Assembly (NCBI GenBank): GCA_017883105.1
Contig: JADGOF010000203.1
Location: 1-5,039, forward strand
Length of the DNA: 5,039 nucleotides
From: Acidimicrobiales bacterium
GTDB taxonomy: Bacteria > Actinomycetota > Acidimicrobiia > Acidimicrobiales > RAAP-2
Direction: 5' to 3'
Positions 1 to 5,039 of this stretch are shown here, one piece after another. The translations under genes and the position numbers were made by a program. The notes under the pieces are model-generated. The model saw nothing but the letters and a program-made list of their open reading frames with translations. It had not been told where the DNA came from and ran no database searches. The number at the start of each line of letters is the position of its first letter. Positions within the stretch are counted from its first letter, which is position 1.

Positions 1-183
1 GCTGAGCAGCTTGGCCTTCTGGGCATCGAACTCGGCGTCGGTGATGACACCCTTCGACTTCAGGTCGGCCAGCTTGGCCAGCTCATCCACATTGCTGCCG
101 CCCGAAGTGCCGGCAGCCTGCTTCACGTAGGCATCGAATGCCTTCTGTTGCTGAGCGGCTTGGGCCTCGACCCGCTCGTGCAT
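1..183 (-). pseudogene. SHOCT-domain protein, C-terminal fragment (N-terminus lost, runs off left edge)
   Basis: Reading leftward from 183, 61 codons stay open to the window edge. An Ala/Gln-rich amphipathic stretch (HERVEAQAAQQQKAFDAYV) is followed by a Gly/Ser linker and then a SHOCT domain (DELAKLADLKSKGVITDAEF, then DAQKAKLL). SHOCT is a short C-terminal helical module thought to mediate oligomerisation. In actinobacteria this arrangement normally follows a two-helix PLDc_N-like membrane region of about 60-70 residues, and here that region is absent. The frame upstream of the Met codon at 181-183 encodes nothing like a membrane segment and belongs to a recombinase gene in another frame. 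The Met matches the internal Met I recall after the second membrane helix in full-length relatives, so it is probably not the original start. A purine-rich GGCGGAAG lies just before it, so translation from there is possible. The stop lies beyond the window. Family call is fairly secure; the truncation is inferred from recalled relatives. Confidence 0.75.
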
Positions 184-377
184 ACTTCCGCCAGCGACAG
201 TCGACGGTTCTCGAGGAACCGGGAAAAGTTCAACAGGTCGTAGGCGTAGGCCCGCACGGTGCTCGGAGAGAACTGACGGGCACCGAGATGGACCAGATAG
301 CGATTGCCCAGCTCCTCGATGGGACCGCCGCCACCGAGACGGTGACCACCTTTGGTGAGTACCACCTTGAGGTCCAT
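181..377 (-). pseudogene. Tyrosine recombinase/integrase, N-terminal fragment
   Basis: The frame starts with ATG at 375-377 and reads MDLKVVLTKGGHRL, a Gly-rich linker, then PIEELGNRYLVHLGARQFSP and STVRAYAYDLLNFSRFLENR. This is the SAM-like core-binding domain of phage-type integrases (about residues 19-62), with the typical S-x-x-T-x-x-x-Y-x-x-D-L-x-x-F pattern. After V65 (codon 183-185) the sequence stops resembling a recombinase and the frame ends at a TGA at 123-125, giving 84 residues of which the last 19 are antiparallel to sense: they are the SHOCT gene read out of frame. The whole catalytic domain (R-H-R-Y) is missing, so no recombinase activity is possible. The start is supported by AAGGAG at 385-390, seven bases upstream. 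The gene follows the truncated IS66 transposase on the same strand. Confidence 0.8.
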
Positions 378-384
378 GAGCTTG

Positions 385-390
385 CTCCTT
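385..390 (-). promoter_or_regulatory. Ribosome binding site of the integrase fragment
   Basis: AAGGAG on the minus strand with a 7-base spacer to the ATG at 375-377. It is the clearest Shine-Dalgarno sequence in the window. It shows that the 5' end of the recombinase gene is preserved although its 3' part is gone. Confidence 0.7.
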
Positions 391-432
391 GGAGTCGAGT
401 ATCCAACTCCGCAAGGTGCCCGTGGTGGACCC

Positions 433-1776
433 TCAGACCGCCAAGCGGAGACCGACTCCCGAGGGCCGGTTAACCGAGAGCTTGGCCATGCGAAGTGCTC
501 TCTCGGCCTCGTTGTTCGAAAATGGTACGTCGAGATCGCTGGCGAAACGGGTGGCCTCTGTCTTCAGCTTCGTGAGTGCGGACGCAAGGTTGTAGCCGTC
601 CTTCTCGATGGTGTCACGGTCACGCCCGATCGGTGCCGGGTTGGCGGCAAGGCCGGTGGCAGCCAGGGAGTCGTAACGGGAGAGGAAGCCGTTCAACATT
701 CGACGGGACAGGTGGCTCTTACCCTTCGCCTGTGCTGCGTGTGCGGCATTGTTCATCTCGGTGAGCAGTGCTGCCAGGTCGTTTGCCCAGCCTTGGTCCC
801 AGCCGACCCCGACTGCGGCCAAATCCCGAAGGAGGTGAGATCCGCACACCGCGTGGGTGGCCTTGTCGTACTTGAAGTACATGGCCAGACGGTCGTGGAC
901 CATGACGCCACCGAAGGCTCCGAGCACGCCCGCTTCGTCGGGGGCGGCCTTCCCCCGGGTTGGGCTGGCGAACAGGTAGGTGTAGAGCTGGTTGGATACG
1001 ACGTGGAACCACCACTTGTCGGTCGTCACCTGGTCGGACGTCTCATCGACATGGACGAGGGTGGCATCCCTCAACCGCTGGCGGATCTCCTCGACGAAGC
1101 CGGTGAGGCCTCCGGTCGCCTCGTTGGCCAGCGAGGCGACGAACCCGGCGGACACGGTGGCACCGAGCATGGCCGACATGGCTTCGGCGGTCCGTTCGAC
1201 CGAGAGGTGCTGGCCGTGGAGGAGGTAGAGGGCAGCGGCTCGGACGTTCGGACCGTAGCTGGTGGGGGCGGTGGCCTCCCTCGGGAACGCACCTCTGTTC
1301 AGCGTCCCGCACGAGCACCGTCTGCGGACCGAGCGGTGCTCGGTGGCGATGACGACCGGGTCCGGAGTGTCGAAGACCTGGCGGCGCTCGCTGCCCTCAA
1401 CAGGCGCATCTGTGAGGTCCTCCCCGCACGACACACAACAGGTCGGCTCGTGATCGACGATCTCGTCGGGATCGGACCGCATGGAGAGGTTCTGGCCCGG
1501 AGCACCGGGTTGTTTGCCTCGGTTGCGCTCTACCTCGTCCCGTCGCTTGGTCTTCGCCTCCGCCCTGCGATCGGCTCGGGTCTTCGTGGCCTCGGCCTGA
1601 TTCTTGGGAGAATCAGCTGACGGCGGAAGCGACGAGTTCTTCGATCCCCTGTTCAACTGCTGGGTGAGCTCGGCGACCGTGCGGGTCAGGCGTTCGATCT
1701 CGACGGACTGGGCTGCGGTCAGCTCCCGTAGGGATTCGATCTCCGCCTCGAGAAATTCGCGTTCCTCTTCCGACAT
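433..1776 (-). CDS. tnpC: IS66-family transposase TnpC, C-terminally truncated
   Basis: The product is 447 residues and catalyses DDE-type transposition of an IS66-family element. Visible in order: an N-terminal coiled coil (about 4-42), the family signature RGSKNSSLPPSADSP (about 43-57), a basic linker ending KQPGAPGQ, a zinc-ribbon-like region (C113/C114/C117 and C154/C156), and the RNase-H-like catalytic core. Candidate catalytic residues are D244 in VHVDET, D295 in VMVHDRLAMY and E424 in NNEAERALRMAK. After AKL (residue 433, codon 478-480) the expected continuation (usually a KISGGFRS-like motif and several tens of further residues) is replaced by a 14-residue unrelated tail and a TGA. 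The 3' end has therefore probably been lost by a rearrangement, and activity is doubtful. No tnpA or tnpB lies upstream, which fits the ISBst12-like branch that carries only tnpC. The start lacks a strong ribosome binding site (only CAGG close by). Confidence 0.88.
   Translation of the reverse strand: MSEEEREFLEAEIESLRELTAAQSVEIERLTRTVAELTQQLNRGSKNSSLPPSADSPKNQAEATKTRADRRAEAKTKRRDEVERNRGKQPGAPGQNLSMRSDPDEIVDHEPTCCVSCGEDLTDAPVEGSERRQVFDTPDPVVIATEHRSVRRRCSCGTLNRGAFPREATAPTSYGPNVRAAALYLLHGQHLSVERTAEAMSAMLGATVSAGFVASLANEATGGLTGFVEEIRQRLRDATLVHVDETSDQVTTDKWWFHVVSNQLYTYLFASPTRGKAAPDEAGVLGAFGGVMVHDRLAMYFKYDKATHAVCGSHLLRDLAAVGVGWDQGWANDLAALLTEMNNAAHAAQAKGKSHLSRRMLNGFLSRYDSLAATGLAANPAPIGRDRDTIEKDGYNLASALTKLKTEATRFASDLDVPFSNNEAERALRMAKLSVNRPSGVGLRLAV
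467..476. repeat. 10-bp perfect palindrome at the tnpC/integrase junction
   Basis: CGGTTAACCG is self-complementary. It lies at the point where tnpC stops resembling IS66 transposases and about 90 bases upstream of the integrase start. It could be a chance palindrome, an operator, or part of a recombination site; nothing in the sequence decides between these. Confidence 0.4.
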
Positions 1777-1791
1777 GCCTGAAATTCAAGC
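1777..1791. promoter_or_regulatory. Operator-like inverted repeat abutting the tnpC start
   Basis: GCCTGAAATTCAAGC is an inverted repeat with seven-base arms around a central A and one mismatched pair. It sits directly against the tnpC start codon (1774-1776), where a ribosome binding site would be expected. It may bind a repressor or the transposase itself, or limit translation. The motif CCTGAA recurs in the presumed terminal repeat at 1857-1862. Confidence 0.35.
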
Positions 1792-1806
1792 AACGATCGA
1801 GAGCTT

Positions 1807-1819
1807 TCGCGAATCGCGA
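1807..1819. repeat. TCGCGA-A-TCGCGA double palindrome in the tnpC leader
   Basis: Two copies of the six-base palindrome TCGCGA flank a single A, forming both a direct and an inverted repeat between the putative IS end and tnpC. Its position suits an operator or a subterminal transposase-binding site. Role is inferred. Confidence 0.35.
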
Positions 1820-1840
1820 GGTCAGGGCTGCTTTTCAGGG

Positions 1841-1869
1841 CGAAGGGGTTGAAGCACCTGAATGGTTAC
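1841..1869 (-). repeat. Putative terminal inverted repeat of the IS66-like element
   Basis: Read from outside in on the minus strand the sequence begins GTAACCATTCAGGTGCTTCA. The GTAA start fits IS66-family ends. It marks the boundary between the element and the downstream membrane-protein region. Assignment rests on resemblance to recalled IS66 termini and on position upstream of tnpC; no second copy exists in the window to confirm it. Confidence 0.5.
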
Positions 1870-1878
1870 GGGAGATCC

Positions 1879-1968
1879 GTGTACTTCGTTGGCGCAATCA
1901 TCTTCGGCATCCTGGCCCTTGTGCTGGTGATCGCATTCGTGCGAAAGTGGCGCCAGAGCAATGACTGA
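1879..1968 (+). CDS. Possible 29-residue single-pass membrane peptide, or remnant of a gene cut by the IS
   Basis: From GTG at 1879 the frame encodes a short hydrophobic helix (YFVGAIIFGILALVLVIAFV) followed by a basic, polar tail (RKWRQSND) and TGA at 1966-1968. This is the pattern of a one-helix membrane peptide with a cytoplasmic positive tail. A GGGAG at 1870-1874 lies four bases before the GTG, slightly too close for an ideal ribosome binding site. The start is only ten bases from the putative IS end, and the frame remains open into the IS, so this may instead be the 3' end of a larger membrane-protein gene destroyed by the insertion. No family is recognised. Confidence 0.4.
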   Translation: MYFVGAIIFGILALVLVIAFVRKWRQSND

Positions 1969-1982
1969 GGTGAGCTCACTTC
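1967..1982. promoter_or_regulatory. 16-bp near-perfect palindrome, candidate operator
   Basis: GAGGTGAGCTCACTTC contains the perfect ten-base palindrome GTGAGCTCAC (1970-1979) and pairs outward by three more positions, one of them G-T. It begins within the stop codon of the small peptide and lies about 105 bases upstream of the ClC gene. With no loop and no T-run it suits a dimeric DNA-binding protein better than a terminator. Confidence 0.4.
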
Positions 1983-2010
1983 TCCCTCGGCCACCTTACT
2001 TCTAGGACCA

Positions 2011-2075
2011 GGCCACCAGACGCATCGAACAACCTGGATCGGTCCAGCGAGCGGGCTCCGGGCCCACCGACGCAT
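2011..2075 (+). repeat. Imperfect 15-bp direct repeat upstream of the ClC gene
   Basis: GGCCACCAGACGCAT (2011-2025) and GGCCCACCGACGCAT (2061-2075) match at 12 of 15 positions and start exactly 50 bases apart, close to five helical turns. They lie in the leader just before the ClC ribosome binding site. A small CTGGA/TCCAG hairpin (2034-2047) lies between them. A regulatory role is possible but unproven, and no convincing -35/-10 pair was seen in this 118-base gap. Confidence 0.3.
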
Positions 2076-2079
2076 AAGG
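2076..2079 (+). promoter_or_regulatory. Ribosome binding site of the ClC gene
   Basis: AAGG with a 7-base spacer to ATG at 2087. It is modest, but favours this start over the internal ATG at codon 20. Confidence 0.45.
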
Positions 2080-2086
2080 CACCGTC

Positions 2087-3515
2087 ATGACCGTGTCGGC
2101 GGCGAATGGAACCCCTGATACGCCAGCAGCAGCGCCCGATCCAATGGCCCTGCTCAAGTCCCGGAGCTACATCCAACTACTGGTCCTCGCCGCCCTCATC
2201 GGAGTCCCGGTGTCAGCGGTGGCCTACGGCTTCCTCAAGCTGGTCAGTCTGTTGCAGCACTGGCTCTTCACCTCACTCCCCACAGAGCTCGGCTTCCACG
2301 GGACGCCGGTGTGGTGGTCCCTCCCGCTGCTCGGCGTGGCCGGCATCCTGGTCAGCATGACCATCAAGTACCTGCCAGGCCGAGGCGGACACTCCCCGGC
2401 CGACGGATTCCAGGCGGGCGGGAGCCCCAACCCCATCGATCTGCCCGGCGTCTTCCTCGCCGCGCTGGCCACCTTGAGCCTCGGCGTGGTCCTTGGCCCG
2501 GAGGCACCATTGATCGCCATCGGTGGAGGGTTGGGCGTCCTCGCCGTGCAACTGGTCAAACGGGACGCTCCGCCCATTGCCGCGGTGGTGATGGCCGCCG
2601 CTGGCAGCTTCGCCGCCATCAGCACGCTCTTCGGTTCTCCCATAGCCGGCGCCTTCCTGCTGATGGAAGCGGCCGGCCTCGGAGGCCCGATGCTCGGCCT
2701 GGTGCTCGTCCCCGGTCTGCTGGCCGCCGGGGTGGGAACGCTGATCTTCGTCGGTCTGGACTCGCTGACGGGGTTTGGGACCTTCTCCCTGGCCATCCCC
2801 GGCCTCCCTCCGTTCGAGCATCCGACAGGGGCCATGTTCGTCTGGGCGATCGTGTTCGGACTGGTTGCCGCCCTGGTGGGCGCCGGCATCCGGCTGCTCG
2901 GGATTGGCCGTCCGGCCCCACGTCGAGCGGCGGATGATCTTCTGGACCCCTGTCGTCGGACTCGCCGTGGCCGGGCTGGCCGTCGGCTTTGCCGAAGCGA
3001 CCGGGCGGAGTCCCCAGGACGTCCTTTTCTCTGGGCAGTCGGCACTCCCCGGCCTGGTCCAGCACGCGGCCGGGTGGACCGTGCCGGCCCTCTTGCTCCT
3101 CGTCGTCTGCAAGGCACTGGCCTATGGACTCTCTCTCTCCAGCTTCCGAGGGGGTCCGGTGTTCCCGTCAATGTTCATCGGCGCGGCCGGGGGCATCGCT
3201 GCCTCCCACCTTGCCGGACTCTCGTTGGTGCCGGGGGTGGCTATGGGAATAGGCGCCATGTGCACCGTGATGCTGAGGCTTCCCCTAACCTCGACCCTGT
3301 TGGCCACACTGCTGCTCTATAGCGACGGTTTGGCGGTGATGCCGCTGGTCATCGTGGCGGTCGTGGTGGCTTACGCCGCCTCCGCGTGGCTCCCCCAGAC
3401 TCCGGCAGATCTCCTGCGGCCACATTGGTCGGCCGATTCGGTGGGATCCGAACCATCGCGCCCTTCGGCGCCCACTGCGTCACCTACCCCTTCAGAGCCG
3501 TCGACCAATGGTTGA
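2087..3515 (+). pseudogene. ClC-family chloride channel/transporter, interrupted by a one-base frameshift
   Basis: The gene encodes a voltage-gated chloride channel-type integral membrane protein that would conduct or exchange chloride or a similar anion. The first frame (2087 to about 2902) gives many hydrophobic helices with GGHSPADGF (residues 100-108) in place of the usual GSGIP motif, and LGPEAPLIAIG (136-146), the equivalent of G(R/K)EGP, which retains the gating glutamate as E139. After GIRLLG (272) this frame becomes Arg-rich and ends at 3322. The family sequence resumes in the +1 frame with AVRPHVERRMIFWTPVVGLA and includes the third motif GGPVFPSMFIG (3150-3182), ending in a Pro/Ser/Thr-rich tail with TGA at 3513-3515. 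Removing one G from GGG at 2900-2902 restores a 475-residue protein of normal ClC length. The usual internal proton glutamate position seems to be Ala195 (LLMEAAG). The start is supported by AAGG seven bases upstream. Real mutation or sequencing error cannot be separated here. Confidence 0.88.
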
Positions 3516-3520
3516 GCACA

Positions 3521-3569
3521 GCGTCGGAGCGTCGGAGCGTTGGAGCACGACCACCTGCACCTGCACCGG
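3521..3569 (+). repeat. Short tandem repeats between the ClC and SfLAP genes
   Basis: Three consecutive 8-bp units, GCGTCGGA, GCGTCGGA and GCGTTGGA (3521-3544), are followed by CACCTG, CACCTG and CACCGG (3552-3569). They begin six bases after the ClC stop. They probably arose by slippage; no terminator-like hairpin with a T-run is seen in this 95-base gap. Confidence 0.55.
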
Positions 3570-3610
3570 CACTCGGCGCCCGGGCATCGGTCGCGGCAGA
3601 TCGGGGGAGA

Positions 3611-4261
3611 ATGGCCGTATTCGATCTGATCCTCATCGGCGTGGCCGTGACCCTCGAGCCGATTCCCATCACCGGCTTCATCCTCGTACTGAGCTCGGAA
3701 CGAGGCCCATTCAAAGGCGCCGCGTTCATCCTCGGTTGGCTGCTGTCGTTGGTCGTGGTGATGGCAGGCACCATCCTGGTCACCGGAGGCAAGCCCTCCA
3801 AGCCGGCGACCGCCCCTTCGACCGCCGTGCTGGTCGTCAAGATCGCCTTCGGAGTGCTCCTCATCGGGATCGCCTTCCGCCAGCGGGGGCGTGCCGGAAA
3901 GCCCAGGAAGCCCCCGACCTGGATGGCCAAGCTCGACCGGCTGTCGATGTGGGCCGCGGGCACTCTGGGAATCCTCCTCCAACCGTGGGTCTTGGTCGGC
4001 GCCGGGGCCGCCACCGTTTCACAGCTGCACATTTCGTCCATCGAGTCCTACGCCCTGCTCATCGTGTTCTGCCTGATATGCACGGCCAGCATCCTGGCCA
4101 TGGAGCTGTACGCCGTCTTCTCCCCCGAGGCGTCGAAACAGCGCCTGGACGGCCTGCGAAACTGGATCAACACCCACCGCGACCAAGCCATCGTCGTCCT
4201 CTCGCTGATCATCGGGTTCTGGCTGGTCGGGGACAGTACCTACCTGATCGCGTCGTCGTGA
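3611..4261 (+). CDS. SfLAP/GAP (Sap)-family six-helix membrane protein
   Basis: A 216-residue polytopic membrane protein with six predicted helices (about 4-27, 36-56, 70-92, 112-136, 143-167 and 193-213) and a basic loop after helix 3 (RQRGRAGKPRKPP). Size, topology and the first helix pair (TLEPIPITGFILVLSSERGP, then FKGAAFILGWLL) fit the SfLAP family, which includes mycobacterial Sap and Gap proteins needed to move sulfolipid or glycopeptidolipid to the cell surface. The family is distantly related to LysE-type exporters. The substrate here is unknown. The frame is open back to an ATG at 3386, but those 75 extra codons overlap the ClC 3' end and encode Arg/Pro/Ala-rich sequence with no helix. 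The ATG at 3611 places the first helix at the N-terminus and follows GGGGGAG at 3603-3609, though the spacer is unusually short. It ends 49 bases before the next gene, so co-transcription is likely. Confidence 0.8.
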   Translation: MAVFDLILIGVAVTLEPIPITGFILVLSSERGPFKGAAFILGWLLSLVVVMAGTILVTGGKPSKPATAPSTAVLVVKIAFGVLLIGIAFRQRGRAGKPRKPPTWMAKLDRLSMWAAGTLGILLQPWVLVGAGAATVSQLHISSIESYALLIVFCLICTASILAMELYAVFSPEASKQRLDGLRNWINTHRDQAIVVLSLIIGFWLVGDSTYLIASS

Positions 4262-4310
4262 CCACCTCCGACTGGATCCCCTGGACCACAGACGCCGGGC
4301 TGGCGGCACG

Positions 4311-5039
4311 TTGATCATCGTCCACGTCACCGCCGTCATCGTGGGCATCGCCCTGGCGATGTCCGTGCTCATCTCCGCGTTGGAGACGGTGGTGCTCCCC
4401 CGAAACGGCTTCACGCACATCGCCCGATCCGTGTTTGCGGTGGCCGACCGGGTCCTCGTGCACCGGTGGGGCAACAAGGAGCGGGCGGATAATCTGCGGG
4501 CCCTCTACGCCCCGGTTGCCCTGGTCAGCCTCCCCCTGGTCTGGATGCTGTCGGTAACCTTCGGCTTCTCGTTCATCTTCTGGGGGATCAGCCACGACAC
4601 CGTCCAACGGTCGTTCGAGGTCAGCGGATCGTCCCTGTTCACCCTGGGATTTGCCGAGCCGGATGGGACCGCTCGGATCTGGCTGACCTTCGTGGAGGCA
4701 ACCATCGGACTCGGCTTGGTGGCGCTGTTGATCAGCTACCTGCCCACCATCTACGCCGCGCACCACGAACGGGAGAAGGGGATCAGCGTGCTGCGTCCCT
4801 TTGCCGGCACTCCCCCGTCACCGATCGACCTGCTGGGCAATCTGCAGCGCCTGGGGACACTGGACAATCCTGGGCTCTGGAGGACCATGGCCAGTTGGAT
4901 GCTCGAGCTCGACCAGACCCACACCGCGTTCCCCGCCCTTTGCTACTTCCCCGAGTCATCGCCTGATCAGTCGTGGGTCGCGTCAGTCGGTTCGATGCTC
5001 GATGCTGCAGCCCTGCTGCTCTCCGCGTCGGACTTCAGC
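4311..5039 (+). CDS. Membrane protein with K+-channel-like pore motif, partial (runs off right edge)
   Basis: The frame is open for 243 codons to the window edge. It shows a first helix (about 3-28) ending ALETVVLPR, a basic loop, a second helix (66-94, YAPVALVSLPLVWMLSVTFG), a short segment SGSSLFTLGFAE (105-116), a third helix (123-148, ending LLISYLPTIYAAHHE), then a soluble region from about 150 onward. The TLGFA stretch between two helices resembles the T-x-G-(F/Y)-G selectivity filter of two-helix potassium channels, with Ala at the final Gly. I recall similar actinobacterial proteins that are usually annotated as hypothetical or ion-channel proteins; function is therefore a prediction. 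The start is uncertain: TTG at 4311 places helix 1 at the N-terminus but has only a weak GGCGG upstream; GTG at 4341 and ATG at 4359 would cut into helix 1. It follows the SfLAP gene by 49 bases, probably in one operon. Confidence 0.7.
   Translation, partial: MIIVHVTAVIVGIALAMSVLISALETVVLPRNGFTHIARSVFAVADRVLVHRWGNKERADNLRALYAPVALVSLPLVWMLSVTFGFSFIFWGISHDTVQRSFEVSGSSLFTLGFAEPDGTARIWLTFVEATIGLGLVALLISYLPTIYAAHHEREKGISVLRPFAGTPPSPIDLLGNLQRLGTLDNPGLWRTMASWMLELDQTHTAFPALCYFPESSPDQSWVASVGSMLDAAALLLSASDFS

Larger units (their letters stand above)
478..1869 (-). mobile_element. Partial IS66-family (ISBst12-like) insertion sequence
   Basis: This spans the recognisable part of the element: the truncated tnpC and its 93-base leader up to a putative terminal repeat ending GGTTAC at 1864-1869 (reading GTAACC from the outside). 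IS66-type ends commonly begin with GTAA. The opposite end is missing: I found no matching GTAACCATTCAGG-like sequence left of tnpC, and the transposase stops matching its family near 478. The left limit is therefore a deletion or recombination junction, not a true IS end. If 1869 is the true tip, the expected 8-bp target duplication would be GGGAGATC at 1870-1877, but its partner cannot be checked because the far flank is gone. Confidence 0.65.

Noticed and set aside
352..1620. Long plus-strand open frame of 422 codons
   Set aside because: It lies antisense to tnpC, whose product shows clear IS66 motifs; the plus-strand translation has no recognisable domain and is an effect of high G+C.
2034..2047. 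CTGGA-TCGG-TCCAG hairpin as a terminator
   Set aside because: The stem is only five pairs and no T-run follows, so it is not supported as an intrinsic terminator.
2900..2906. Programmed ribosomal frameshift site in the ClC gene
   Set aside because: The sequence CTC GGG ATT has no known slippery heptamer or rare-codon/stop pause for a +1 shift; mutation or sequencing error is simpler, though it is kept open in the findings.
2224..3171. Long minus-strand open frames under the ClC gene
   Set aside because: Arg/Pro/Gly-rich translations with no domain, opposite a strongly recognisable ClC gene.
3521..3569. CRISPR-like array
   Set aside because: The units are 6-8 bases and contiguous, with no spacers, so this is simple tandem repetition.
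3386..3610. Upstream extension of the SfLAP reading frame
   Set aside because: The 75 extra codons overlap the ClC 3' end and the tandem repeats, and read as low-complexity sequence without a membrane helix; the ATG at 3611 gives the normal family length.
4209..4766. Minus-strand open frames under the 3' membrane genes
   Set aside because: Their translations are polar and shadow-like, while the plus strand encodes helices and a pore-like motif.

Overview
The window is high in G+C and its coding style suggests an actinobacterium, perhaps a less-studied lineage such as the Acidimicrobiia. The pointers are a SHOCT-domain tail of the actinobacterial PLDc_N/SHOCT type, a Sap/GAP-family (SfLAP) membrane protein, and a membrane protein of a type I recall mainly from actinobacteria. 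This taxonomic guess rests on protein resemblance only.

The left third (1 to about 1869) is a patchwork of broken genes, all on the minus strand. Going leftward from 1869 there is: (i) a putative terminal inverted repeat of an IS66-family element; (ii) its transposase tnpC, which keeps the D-D-E residues but loses its normal C-terminus near 478; (iii) the start of a tyrosine recombinase with an excellent ribosome binding site, cut off after about 65 residues; and (iv) directly fused to it near 180-187, the SHOCT-domain tail of a small membrane protein whose N-terminal half is missing. No distal IS end was found. This looks like scar tissue from repeated insertion, deletion and recombination rather than an intact mobile element.

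The stretch 1870-2086 holds a possible 29-residue single-helix membrane peptide (or the tail of a gene cut by the IS), a 16-bp near-perfect palindrome directly after its stop, and an imperfect 15-bp direct repeat upstream of the next gene. These are candidate regulatory sites for the plus-strand genes that follow.

The right two thirds (2087-5039) carry three plus-strand integral membrane protein genes in a probable operon: a ClC-family chloride channel/transporter interrupted by a one-base frameshift near 2900-2902; a six-helix SfLAP/GAP-family protein; and a three-helix protein with a K+-channel-like pore sequence (SGSSLFTLGFA) that runs off the right edge. Together they suggest a membrane ion or solute transport module, but a shared function is inference. 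No tRNA, rRNA, CRISPR array or clear terminator was seen.
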